A DNA stretch of 64,000 nucleotides, taken from NCBI GenBank assembly GCA_022800815.1, contig JAAWRC010000006.1, positions 1-64,000 on the forward strand. Direction: 5' to 3'. The stretch comes from Lachnospiraceae bacterium (GTDB lineage Bacteria > Bacillota > Clostridia > Lachnospirales > Lachnospiraceae). Under the pieces are notes generated by a model. That model had not been told where the DNA came from. It searched no databases and saw only the letters and a program-made list of their open reading frames with translations. Made by a program: the position numbers and the translations under genes. Positions 38,446 through 47,683 of this stretch are shown piece by piece; within the stretch, counting starts at the first letter, position 1; each line of letters begins with the position of its first letter.

Positions 38446-39090
38446 ATGGGATTTCAGTTGACAAGCAAAGATTATGTGGAATACATTAAGCTGGCCTATC
38501 AGAAAATCCATGCCAGCGGAGACTATATCACGGAATTGGACGCAGCCACCGGCGACGGCGACCACTGGGCCAACATCGACAGCGGCTTCGGAAAGCTCAA
38601 CGAACTCTCGGATTCCTTGGCCCAGATGACCCTGTTCGAGCAGTTCAAGCAGATCGGGAAGACCATGATGTCCGTGATCGGCGGTTCCTCCGGCGTCCTT
38701 TACGGCAGTGCCTACCTGGCGGCGGCCAAGACCCTCAAGGACAAGGAGACCATCGGCAACGAGGAGCTCTGCGGCGTTCTTTCGGCCATGCTGGATGCAA
38801 TCATGTCCAGAGGAAACGCCCAGCCTGGATGGAAGACCATGATTGACAGCCTCCACCCGGCGGTGGAGTGCTACAAGGCCTGCCTGGCGGAGGGGACTTC
38901 CGAGGAGGAGACCCTTAAGAAGGTGAAGCAGGCGGCCCTGGATGGTGCGGAGAGCACCAAGGGCATGGAGGCGGTGAGGGGCCGCGCCACCTATCAGGCG
39001 GACAAGGGTGTGGGGCATCTGGATCCCGGTGCGGTCACCATGTCCTATCAGATCGAGATCCTGACGGATTATGCCCTTTCCAGGCTGTAA
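38446..39090 (+). CDS. dhaL: Dihydroxyacetone kinase subunit DhaL
   Basis: LDAATGDGDHWANIDSGF, GGSSGVLYGSAYLAAA, DPGAVTMSY. Confidence 0.95.
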   Translation: MGFQLTSKDYVEYIKLAYQKIHASGDYITELDAATGDGDHWANIDSGFGKLNELSDSLAQMTLFEQFKQIGKTMMSVIGGSSGVLYGSAYLAAAKTLKDKETIGNEELCGVLSAMLDAIMSRGNAQPGWKTMIDSLHPAVECYKACLAEGTSEEETLKKVKQAALDGAESTKGMEAVRGRATYQADKGVGHLDPGAVTMSYQIEILTDYALSRL

Positions 39091-39135
39091 AACCTGCGGA
39101 AACCGACAGGAAGAAGTGACAAAGGCGTGTGTATA

Positions 39136-39180
39136 AGAGGACCGTCCGTCGATTCGGGGAATCGACGGACGGTCCTCTTT
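39136..39180 (+). terminator. Strong terminator after dhaL
   Basis: Perfect 20-bp stem AGAGGACCGTCCGTCGATTC / GAATCGACGGACGGTCCTCT, then TT. Confidence 0.9.
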
Positions 39181-39226
39181 GGCCGGTTTTCTTTGTGTAA
39201 AGCTTTTCCTGACCTCCATTTTTTCC

Positions 39227-39255
39227 TTGCACCTGCTGTCGGTTTTTTGTATAAT
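39227..39255 (+). promoter_or_regulatory. SigA-type promoter for carB
   Basis: TTGCAC, 17-nt spacer, TATAAT. Confidence 0.75.
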
Positions 39256-39307
39256 GAGAGGGACAAAAACTCAATAAGACGACGACAGGAAAAACAGGGG
39301 GAAAGCT

Positions 39308-42300
39308 ATGTCTCAGAGAAAAGATATCCACAAAGTATTGATCATCGGTTCCGGCCCCATCATCATCGGTCAGGCCTGTGAATTTGACTATTCGGGCACG
39401 CAGGCCTGCAAGGCGCTTCGGAAGCTGGGCTATGAGATCGTGCTGGTGAATTCCAATCCGGCCACGATCATGACGGACCCGGAGATTGCGGATGTCACAT
39501 ATATCGAGCCGCTGAACGTGGAGCGGCTGGAGCAGATCATTGCGAAGGAGAGGCCGGATGCGCTGCTGCCCAACCTGGGCGGACAGTCGGGCCTTAATCT
39601 TTGCTCGGAGCTCTTTAAGGCGGGCGTTCTGGACCGGTACAACGTGAAGGTGATCGGCGTCCAGGTGGATGCCATCGAGCGGGGCGAGGACCGGATCGAA
39701 TTTAAGCACGCCATGGAGAAGCTGGGCATCGAGATGGCGAGGAGCGAGGTGGCCTACTCGGTGGACGAGGCCCTGGCCATTGCCGACAAGCTGGGCTATC
39801 CCGTGGTACTCCGTCCGGCCTACACCATGGGCGGCGCCGGAGGCGGCCTGGTCTACAACGTGGAGGAGTTAAAGACAGTCTGCGCCAGGGGACTCCAGGC
39901 CAGCCTGGTGGGACAGGTCCTGGTGGAAGAATCCGTCATGGGCTGGGAGGAACTGGAGCTGGAGGTGGTCCGGGATGCGGATAACAATATGATCACCGTC
40001 TGCTTCATCGAGAATATCGATCCCATGGGTGTCCACACGGGAGATTCCTTCTGCGCCGCCCCCATGCTGACCATTTCAGAGGAGGTGCAAAAGCGCCTCC
40101 AGGAGAAATCCTATCGGATCGTGGAGTCCATCGAAGTCATCGGCGGGACCAACGTCCAGTGGGCCCATGACCCGAAGACGGACCGGGACATCATCATTGA
40201 GATCAACCCCAGGACCTCCCGCTCTTCGGCGCTGGCTTCCAAGGCCACCGGCTTCCCCATCGCCTTCGTGTCGGCCATGCTGGCGGCGGGTCTGACCCTT
40301 GCAGACATTCCCTGCGGTAAGTACGGGACTCTGGACAAATACGTACCGGGCGGGGACTACATCGTGCTCAAGTTCGCCCGCTGGGCTTTTGAGAAATTCA
40401 AGGGCGTGGAGGATAAGCTTGGTACGCAGATGCGGGCCGTGGGCGAGGTCATGAGCATCGGGAAAACTTATAAAGAAGCTTTCCAGAAGGCCATCCGCAG
40501 TTTGGAGACGGGTCGGTACGGGCTGGGCCACTGCAGGGATTTTGACAAGAGGACGAAGGACGAGCTTTTGCGGCTTCTTGCGACGCCCTCCAGCGAGCGG
40601 TATTTCGCCATGTACGAGGCGCTACGAAAAGGGGCTGCGGTCGAGGAACTCCATGAGATCACGAAGGTGAAGCGTTATTTCATCGAGCAGATGAAGGAGC
40701 TGGTGGAGGAAGAGGAGGCGCTTCTTGATTTTAAGGGAGGCCTGCCCTCGGACGAGGCGCTGATCCGGGCGAAGAAGGACGGATTTTCCGACAAGTATCT
40801 GAGCCAGATCCTTGGCGTGTCGGAGGCGGATGTCAGGGAGCGGCGGATTTTTCTGGGAGTGGAAGAAAACTGGGAGGGCGTCCATGTGAGCGGCACCGAG
40901 GACAGCGCTTACTACTATTCCACCTACAACGGCGAGGACAAAAATCCCATTCGTAGCGACCGGCCCAAGGTCATGATCCTGGGAGGTGGTCCCAATCGGA
41001 TCGGACAGGGCATCGAGTTTGACTACTGCTGTGTCCATGCGTCCCTGGCCCTTAAGAAGTTGGGCTTTGAGACCATCATTGTCAACTGCAATCCGGAGAC
41101 GGTTTCCACGGACTACGATACCTCCGACAAGCTGTATTTTGAGCCGCTGACCCTGGAGGACGTGCTGAGTATTTATAAGAAGGAACGGCCGGTGGGCGTC
41201 ATCGCCCAGTTCGGTGGACAGACGCCCCTCAACCTGGCGGCGGATCTGGAGAAGAACGGCGTGAAGATCCTGGGGACGGCCCCGGCGGTCATCGACCTGG
41301 CCGAGGACCGGGATCAGTTCCGGGCCATGATGGACAAGTTGGAGATCCCCATGCCGGAGGCGGGCATGGCGGTTAACGTGGAGGAGGCCCTGGAGATCGC
41401 GGACCGGATCGGCTATCCGGTGATGGTGCGCCCCTCCTACGTGCTGGGCGGCCGTGGCATGGAGGTGGTCTACGATGCGGAGAGCATGACGGGCTATATG
41501 GAGGCGGCCGTGGGCGTGACGCCGGATCGTCCCATCCTCATCGACCGGTTCCTGGTCCACGCCACCGAGTGCGAGGCGGATGCCATCAGCGACGGCACCC
41601 ACGCCTTCGTGCCGGCGGTCATGGAGCACATCGAGCTGGCCGGCGTCCACTCCGGCGATTCGGCCTGCATCATTCCCTCCAGGCATCTGTCGGAGGAGAA
41701 TGTGAAGACTATCAAAGAATATACGAGGAAGATTGCGGAGGAGATGCATGTCCGGGGCCTGATGAACATGCAGTACGCCATTGAGAACGGTAAGGTCTAC
41801 GTGCTGGAGGCCAATCCCAGGGCCTCCCGGACGGTGCCCCTGGTGTCCAAGGTCTGCAACATCCGCATGGTGCCTCTGGCCATCGACATCGTGACCGGGG
41901 AGCTGACCGGCAGACCTTCGCCGGTGCCCGCCCTTAAGGAGCAGGAGATCCCCTATTATGGGGTGAAGGAGGCCGTGTTCCCCTTCAACATGTTCCAGGA
42001 GGTGGATCCGGTCCTGGGGCCGGAGATGCGCTCCACCGGCGAGGTCCTGGGGCTTTCCGAGTCCTGGGGCGAGGCCTTCTACAAGACCCAGGAGGCGTCC
42101 CAGACCAGGCTTCCCCTGGAGGGGACCGTCTTAATCAGCGTCAGCGACAAGGACAAGCCGGAGGCCGTGGAGGTGGCGAAGGAATTTGCCGCCGTCGGCT
42201 TCAAGATCATCGCCTCCAGGAATACCTGCAAGCTTCTCAGGGAAAACGGGCTGGAGGCGGAGATGATCAACAAGCTGCAGGAGGGCCGTCCCAACATGTA

Positions 42301-42535
42301 CGACTTGATCACCAACGGGAAGATTGACGTGATCGTCAACACGCCGGTGGAGAAGGAGCGGAAGATGGACGACAGCTATTTAAGGAAGGCGGCTATCAAA
42401 AAGAAGGTGCCCTATGCGACGACCATGGCGGCGGCCAAGGCGATGATCGGCGGCATCCGCTTCGTGAAGGAGCACGGGAACGGCCAGGTGAAATCCCTGC
42501 AGGAGCTTCATGCGAGCGTGAGGGATAAAGAGTGA
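39308..42535 (+). CDS. carB: Carbamoyl-phosphate synthase large subunit
   Basis: Duplicated ATP-grasp architecture, GSGPIIIGQACEFDYSGTQACKAL, GGGPNRIGQGIEFDYCCVHA, C-terminal MGS domain. Confidence 0.97.
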   Translation: MSQRKDIHKVLIIGSGPIIIGQACEFDYSGTQACKALRKLGYEIVLVNSNPATIMTDPEIADVTYIEPLNVERLEQIIAKERPDALLPNLGGQSGLNLCSELFKAGVLDRYNVKVIGVQVDAIERGEDRIEFKHAMEKLGIEMARSEVAYSVDEALAIADKLGYPVVLRPAYTMGGAGGGLVYNVEELKTVCARGLQASLVGQVLVEESVMGWEELELEVVRDADNNMITVCFIENIDPMGVHTGDSFCAAPMLTISEEVQKRLQEKSYRIVESIEVIGGTNVQWAHDPKTDRDIIIEINPRTSRSSALASKATGFPIAFVSAMLAAGLTLADIPCGKYGTLDKYVPGGDYIVLKFARWAFEKFKGVEDKLGTQMRAVGEVMSIGKTYKEAFQKAIRSLETGRYGLGHCRDFDKRTKDELLRLLATPSSERYFAMYEALRKGAAVEELHEITKVKRYFIEQMKELVEEEEALLDFKGGLPSDEALIRAKKDGFSDKYLSQILGVSEADVRERRIFLGVEENWEGVHVSGTEDSAYYYSTYNGEDKNPIRSDRPKVMILGGGPNRIGQGIEFDYCCVHASLALKKLGFETIIVNCNPETVSTDYDTSDKLYFEPLTLEDVLSIYKKERPVGVIAQFGGQTPLNLAADLEKNGVKILGTAPAVIDLAEDRDQFRAMMDKLEIPMPEAGMAVNVEEALEIADRIGYPVMVRPSYVLGGRGMEVVYDAESMTGYMEAAVGVTPDRPILIDRFLVHATECEADAISDGTHAFVPAVMEHIELAGVHSGDSACIIPSRHLSEENVKTIKEYTRKIAEEMHVRGLMNMQYAIENGKVYVLEANPRASRTVPLVSKVCNIRMVPLAIDIVTGELTGRPSPVPALKEQEIPYYGVKEAVFPFNMFQEVDPVLGPEMRSTGEVLGLSESWGEAFYKTQEASQTRLPLEGTVLISVSDKDKPEAVEVAKEFAAVGFKIIASRNTCKLLRENGLEAEMINKLQEGRPNMYDLITNGKIDVIVNTPVEKERKMDDSYLRKAAIKKKVPYATTMAAAKAMIGGIRFVKEHGNGQVKSLQELHASVRDKE

Positions 42536-42581
42536 GAGAGATTCGGGAGGCAGATATGGGGAATGAGGGGGGAGAGGGCGC

Positions 42582-43061
42582 ATGCGGATCACGGTTCTGG
42601 CGGTGGGGAAGGTAAAGGAAAAGTTTTATACGCAGGCCGTCGGAGAGTATGCGAAGCGTCTCTCCCGCTACTGTAAGCTGGAGATCGTCGAAGTCCCGGA
42701 TGAGAAGACGCCGGACGGGGCCGGGGAGGCGGCCGTCCGGCGGATCAAGGAGAAGGAGGGGGAGCGGCTGCTCTCCCACGTAAGGGACGGCATGTACGTG
42801 ATCGCCCTTGCCATAGATGGAAAGATGTTAGGCTCCGAAGAACTTTCGGAGCATCTTTCTGCTTTGGGACTATACGGGGAAAGCCATCTCGCCTTTGTGA
42901 TCGGCGGCTCCCTGGGGCTTTCCGACGGCGTGCTGAGACGGGCCGACGAAGCCTTAAGCTTTTCCAGGATGACTTTTCCCCATCAGTTGATGCGGGTGAT
43001 CCTCCTGGAACAGCTCTACCGGAGCTTTAAGATACGGGCGGGGGAACCCTATCACAAGTGA
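42582..43061 (+). CDS. rlmH: 23S rRNA pseudouridine(1915)-N3 methyltransferase RlmH
   Basis: ITVLAVGKVKEKFY, FVIGGSLGLSDGVL, MTFPHQLMRVILLEQLYRSFKI. Confidence 0.96.
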   Translation: MRITVLAVGKVKEKFYTQAVGEYAKRLSRYCKLEIVEVPDEKTPDGAGEAAVRRIKEKEGERLLSHVRDGMYVIALAIDGKMLGSEELSEHLSALGLYGESHLAFVIGGSLGLSDGVLRRADEALSFSRMTFPHQLMRVILLEQLYRSFKIRAGEPYHK

Positions 43062-43069
43062 GAGGGACC

Positions 43070-43234
43070 ATGGGAGATATGTATCCCCACAAGGATGACT
43101 TTATGGAGTCAATTTTGGATTATATTGATTTTTCCAGAAACGAAGAGTTGTGGAGGGAGAAGGAGCATATGTTTAGTTTGGGACAGTGTATACTGGAGGA
43201 GGGAGAAAAGAAGGGATGCTTTAATAATGAGTAA
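43070..43234 (+). CDS. Small hypothetical protein
   Basis: MGDMYPHKDDFMESILDYIDFSRNEELWREKEHMFSLGQCILEEGEKKGCFNNE; overlaps the next small ORF by ATGAGTAA. Confidence 0.4.
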   Translation: MGDMYPHKDDFMESILDYIDFSRNEELWREKEHMFSLGQCILEEGEKKGCFNNE

Positions 43235-43355
43235 TTTAGAATTAAATGTTCCGAGGGAACAGACAATTCTGGCGCTTCGAAGGTATCTTGGATTGCAGGA
43301 GGAGAGGGCAGAGCGTTATTATCGGGAATTTGCGCAGGAAGAACAGAGCGAATGA
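43227..43355 (+). CDS. Small hypothetical protein
   Basis: MSNLELNVPREQTILALRRYLGLQEERAERYYREFAQEEQSE; possible C-terminal fragment of a larger family. Confidence 0.4.
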   Translation: MSNLELNVPREQTILALRRYLGLQEERAERYYREFAQEEQSE

Positions 43356-43396
43356 TTCGTGTTTGTGAAATATTACATGGAAAGGAAAAATTCGAC

Positions 43397-44065
43397 ATGG
43401 ACCAAGAAAAAAAGAAAAAACCGCTTGCCCCTATTTTGGCGGAGGAGATGGAGGCGGAGGACAGGGGATTCCTTCGAAGATGTCAGGAGGAGGAGACGGC
43501 GGTTCGAACAAGGCAGTTTGCGGGTCTCACCTGTGAGGGGGAGGACTTTTCCCACATGCGGTTTTCCGGCGTGAAATTCCGAAACTGCCGTTTCTGGAAC
43601 TGCTCTTTTTCTTGCGGGCAATTCACCGACGTCCTTTTTGAGAACTGTGACCTTTCCGGCTGTGATCTTGACGGGGGATATATGGAGCGGATCGTTTTTG
43701 ATTCCTGCAAGGGAGTCGGGGCGAAGTTTACAGGAATGGTTTTGAAACATCTTTCCCTGGAGGAGTGCAATTTTGAAGATGCGAATTTTGATTCGTCCCG
43801 CCTGGAGCATGTGCAGATCCTGCGGACGAGACTTGATCATGGAAGCCTGACTGCCTGCAGATGCAGACAGGTGTTCTGGAGTGAGGCCAGCCTTAAGAAT
43901 GCCAGCTTCTTTAAGACTTCTCTGAGGGGGATGGACTTTTCGGACAGCGAGATCGGGGGCATTACGGTCTCCGACGACAACGGAGAGCTCTCCGGCGTGA
44001 CCGTGGACCTTTATCAGGCGGCACAGCTGGCGAAAAAGATGGGGATCATCATTAAGGATGTGTAA
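43397..44065 (+). CDS. Pentapeptide-repeat protein
   Basis: Serial A(D/N)LXX/CXF units: FSHMRFSGVKFRNCRFWNCSFSCGQFTDVLFENCDLSGCDLDG. Confidence 0.85.
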   Translation: MDQEKKKKPLAPILAEEMEAEDRGFLRRCQEEETAVRTRQFAGLTCEGEDFSHMRFSGVKFRNCRFWNCSFSCGQFTDVLFENCDLSGCDLDGGYMERIVFDSCKGVGAKFTGMVLKHLSLEECNFEDANFDSSRLEHVQILRTRLDHGSLTACRCRQVFWSEASLKNASFFKTSLRGMDFSDSEIGGITVSDDNGELSGVTVDLYQAAQLAKKMGIIIKDV

Positions 44066-44110
44066 ACGCCTGGCGTCTGCACATCCTCTTACCTGTCTGG
44101 TTGTTTGTTT

Positions 44111-45007
44111 TTAATGCTTCGTCCGCCAGGTCCGATAACAGAAGATGAAATATCCGGACTTGGAGCCGAACAGTAGGCTGCAGTGGCAGCCTTTCATAAA
44201 AGCGGTACGGAAGCCGTCCGTGTCCAGGAGGCTGTCTGCATCCAGGGCTTGTGCGGCATGACCCTGGAAAAACTGTTCCATGTGTGCGAAAAGCGGTTCG
44301 AAGACTTGCAGGAGGACCTCGTCCGCCGGCCGGTCATCATCGGACGGCGGAGGGAGCTTTCGCTTTCCATAGATTTTTTCAAGCCCTCTGTGGAGCAGGG
44401 GCTTTTCCACGCCCAGAAAGAGCCGAAGCCGGAGTCCGCCCTCAATGTCATAACACTGCTGGCAGTAGAATGCGTTTCCGATGTTCCGCCCTTTGTAATC
44501 CGGGTTGACCAGCTTTGCCTCCACGTGGAACACGTCCTGCAGGGCATGGCCGACGGCCCGGGATATGAGGTCGGTCTGGCCGGAGCAGTGGCAGCTTTTT
44601 CGGACAACCGTTTTTTTGACGATCGCCTGGTCCTCCTTCATGATATGCTCGACCAGCCAGTTTTGCATGGTATCTGTCAGATGATGGATGGCCCTCGGGG
44701 CATAATCCGACAATTCCAGCTCTCTTTTTAAAGAAATCAGGGTTTCGTCCCGGAAATGATCGTGGATCTGTTTGTGGTGCGCATATCCGGCATACCGGAT
44801 GGAGCGCATGTATTCCTCTTCTTCTGCGAAATGCGCCATGGAGTAGGCTTCCAGATATTTGAGAAGTTCTTTGCAGGTATGCCGGGTCGTTGACGCATCG
44901 TCGGAAAGATCGATCATCTTGTGTATGATGCGAAAAAGTTCGGCGTGCGCCTTGTCGATGACGTCCACGCCGATGTTGAACGATTTATCCCAAGCGACCT
45001 TTTTCAT
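44111..45007 (-). CDS. Bacteriohemerythrin with unassigned C-terminal domain
   Basis: DKAHAELFRIIHKM...HFAEEEEYMRSIRYAGYAHHKQIHDHF; C-terminus shared with 45098-45988. Confidence 0.85.
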   Translation of the reverse strand: MKKVAWDKSFNIGVDVIDKAHAELFRIIHKMIDLSDDASTTRHTCKELLKYLEAYSMAHFAEEEEYMRSIRYAGYAHHKQIHDHFRDETLISLKRELELSDYAPRAIHHLTDTMQNWLVEHIMKEDQAIVKKTVVRKSCHCSGQTDLISRAVGHALQDVFHVEAKLVNPDYKGRNIGNAFYCQQCYDIEGGLRLRLFLGVEKPLLHRGLEKIYGKRKLPPPSDDDRPADEVLLQVFEPLFAHMEQFFQGHAAQALDADSLLDTDGFRTAFMKGCHCSLLFGSKSGYFIFCYRTWRTKH

Positions 45008-45097
45008 AAAGGTCTCCTTTCCTGATGTTTGTTGGCATTCCCCCTTTTTATCATATGAATCGTTTTTCTTTTTGGCTACTTTCCTATAAAAAATCAG

Positions 45098-45988
45098 TCA
45101 TCTTCTCACCCGCCAGGTGCGGTAACAGAAGATGAAATATCCGGACTTGGAACCGAACAGCAGGCGGCAGGGATAGCCCTTCATAAAGTCCATGCGGAAC
45201 TCGTCCGTGTTCAACAGGTTGTCCTTGTCCGGCTCCCGTTCGGCTTCGCCCTGGAAAAACTTTCCCATGTGTACGAAAAATTGCCGGAAGACCTGCAGAA
45301 GGACTTCATTTGCCGGTCGGCTGCCCGACATGGCCGCCGCCCTCCGCTTGCCATAAAGCTTTTCCAGCCCCCTTTGGAGCAGGGGCTCCTCGATTCCCAG
45401 AAGCAGGCGGAGCCGGATCCCGCCCTCGATGTCGTAGCACTGGTGGCAGTAGAAGCCGTTTCCGATGTTTTCCCCTTTGTAGTCCGTGTTGATCAGTTTC
45501 ATCTCTGTCTGGAACACGTCCTGGGAGGCCCGGTTCACAGCCTTGGAGATCAGGGCGGCCTGGGAGGAAAAATCATAGCCCGCCCCCACGTTTTTTTTCA
45601 CAATGGCTTGGTCCACCTTTATGATATGCTCCGCCAGCCAGCTCTGCATGGTTCCCATGAGGCGTTGGATGGAGGACGGGGAATAGCCGGACATCTCCAG
45701 GTCTTTTTTCAGGGAGACCAGGGTCTGATCCCGGAAGTGGTCGTGGCTCCGTTTGTGCTGGGCATATCCGCCGTAGCGGATGGAGCGCATGTACGCCTCC
45801 TCCTCCGCAAAATGCGCCATGGAATAGGTCTCCAGGTATTTGATCATCTCCTGGCTGGTGTGTTTCGTGGTGGCCGGATCGTTGGAAAGATCAATCATTT
45901 TATGTATGATCCGAAAAAGCTTTGCATGTGCCTTGTCTATGATGTCCACACCGATATTGAACTTGTCGTCCCACGCAATCTTTTCCAT
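45098..45988 (-). CDS. Bacteriohemerythrin with unassigned C-terminal domain (tandem paralog)
   Basis: DKAHAKLFRIIHKM...HFAEEEAYMRSIRYGGYAQHKRSHDHF; start set at MEKIAWDDKFNIG. Confidence 0.85.
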   Translation of the reverse strand: MEKIAWDDKFNIGVDIIDKAHAKLFRIIHKMIDLSNDPATTKHTSQEMIKYLETYSMAHFAEEEAYMRSIRYGGYAQHKRSHDHFRDQTLVSLKKDLEMSGYSPSSIQRLMGTMQSWLAEHIIKVDQAIVKKNVGAGYDFSSQAALISKAVNRASQDVFQTEMKLINTDYKGENIGNGFYCHQCYDIEGGIRLRLLLGIEEPLLQRGLEKLYGKRRAAAMSGSRPANEVLLQVFRQFFVHMGKFFQGEAEREPDKDNLLNTDEFRMDFMKGYPCRLLFGSKSGYFIFCYRTWRVRR

Positions 45989-46363
45989 AAAGTATCCCCT
46001 CCTGATCATTGTTTGTCTGTCTTGCTTCCTATTATAATCTCTTTTTTTTATTTGTCTACTGTGGCAGAAAAACATTGCGGAGAAGGAAGCTGTCGTGATA
46101 GAGAAAATGATTGAGAAATTTTAGTTTGATTTTGGCTTGTCAAGTCTTATTTGTCAGATAAAACGTCAAAGATTCCTTTCTTGTTCGGCTCGGTTTGCGG
46201 ATGCTATAATGTGTTTATCTTTCAACGGAAATGTGTGTTATATTGTCGATATGGGAAAACCATAGAGCCAAAGGCGGCTTTACCCCTCTTGTTTTTTGCG
46301 GAGGGTTTAAGTAGCCCTCCAGATATCATGCTCTTTGGGCACGAAAGAAAGGAGGGCGATGCA

Positions 46364-46420
46364 ATGATTACATATCAGGATTTCTTTTTGTTCTGTACGT
46401 TTATTGTAATGTGGTTGTAA
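46364..46420 (+). CDS. Short hydrophobic ORF resembling the N-terminus of holin-like toxins, probably truncated
   Basis: MITYQDFFLFCTFIVMWL after AAAGGAGGGCG SD. Confidence 0.35.
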   Translation: MITYQDFFLFCTFIVMWL

Positions 46421-46692
46421 AAGCTGCCTGCTACCCTCTCTATTTATTGGCAAAGGCGCATGGCATCCGGTGTGTTCCTATCAGGTACGGCAGGCGGCAG
46501 ATTGTGAGGGCATCCCACAAGCCCGGCGGCAAGATGTATTCATGGGAACTGCCCGGACTTCTCAATGACCGGGTATCAGCCGGGGATATGGCGATTATAC
46601 GCACAGAGAGGGGCGTAAGAACGGTTATTGTAACGGCGGTTGAGAATATGCCGGGAATGAGCCGGAGCCGCTTAGAATGGTTATCAGGGTAA
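46411..46692 (+). CDS. Hypothetical protein of a remnant mobile element
   Basis: IRCVPIRYGRRQIVRASHKPGGKMYSWELPGLLNDRVSAGDMAIIRTERGVRTVIVTAVENM; start uncertain. Confidence 0.4.
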   Translation: MVVKAACYPLYLLAKAHGIRCVPIRYGRRQIVRASHKPGGKMYSWELPGLLNDRVSAGDMAIIRTERGVRTVIVTAVENMPGMSRSRLEWLSG

Positions 46693-47486
46693 AGAGGAAA
46701 GACAACCGAGGCAGGAATCTCAAAACTGGCGAATACTACGATTCAAAAAATAAGCGGTATATAATGCCAGAAATGCCAGAATGACATTGAACGCCTATTT
46801 TGATTTTTGGATGGAAACATTTGCAAAGAGCGGTAGGAAAGCCACAACCTGCACAAATTATAAGTCATATTACAATCATATATCAGGAACACAATCGGGA
46901 AAAAGCAGATAGCAAAGATTACAAAGGCAGATTGCCGGAGAATCATTAATGAAATGCTTCAAGACGGCAAGAAACATTCTACCATGTCCAATTTGAAAAG
47001 CTGTCTGAATATTGTTTTTGAATGCGCCTTGGATGATGATATTTATTATCAAGAATCCTGCAAAGAATTTACAAGTGCCGCAGACAGAGAGCAAGAAGCG
47101 GACGGCCATAGAACAGTAGCAGATTGATTTGTTTATGGGTTATGTAAAGAACAGCGAGCGGTATTCATACAGTTACCCGGCGTTTGTTGTCCTGTTTAAT
47201 TTAGGTATGAGGATTGGAGAAATGGCGGCGCTGACGTGGGATGATGTGAGTTTCAAAGAGAATACCATAACCATCAATAAAACGGTAAATCGGTACAGAA
47301 AAGATTGAGAGTTTTTGTCTGCACATGGTTCGGCATACATACACAAGCCTTGCTTATTCTGCCGGGGCTGATGTGAAGATTGTGAGCCAGAACCTCGGAC
47401 ACGCTTCTACATCCGTGACACTGGATACATATACACATCTGACAGAGGATAAAAAGAAAGAACAGGAGGCGGTCAGAATATCATAA
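46677..47486 (+). pseudogene. Tn916-like tyrosine recombinase (integrase) pseudogene with internal deletions
   Basis: Fragments MVIRVKRKDNRGRNLKTGEYYDSKNKRYI; TLNAYFDFWMETFAKSGRKATTCTNYKSYYNHISG; ERYSYSYPAFVVLFNLGMRIGEMAALTWDDVSFKENTITINKTV; LHMVRHTYTSLAYSAGADVKIVSQNLGHASTSVTLDTYTHL, in different frames with stops. Confidence 0.9.
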
Positions 47487-47683
47487 TAGCTGTGACAATT
47501 CTGTGACAAATTCGAGAGGAAAGACGGAAAAAGATAGACTATGATAAAAATATCCTATCAGGCAGCAGTATTGAAATAAACAGAGATAACACAAGATGAA
47601 ACAATGCGAACGTAAGTTTGTAAAGAAAAAACACTTGACAGGCCGCCTCTTTTCCTGTATGATGTACGAGGTGGTGACGAACC

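Noticed and set aside
40622-41749. 375-aa minus-strand ORF within carB
   Set aside because: Antisense to carB; composition is a shadow-frame artefact.
43095-43355. 86-aa ORF from 43095 as one protein
   Set aside because: Its N-terminal half is an out-of-frame reading of the 43070 ORF; the supported start is ATG at 43227.
46151-46420. 89-aa ORF starting at 46151
   Set aside because: The upstream portion has no SD-supported start; the SD lies before the short MITYQDFF ORF at 46364.
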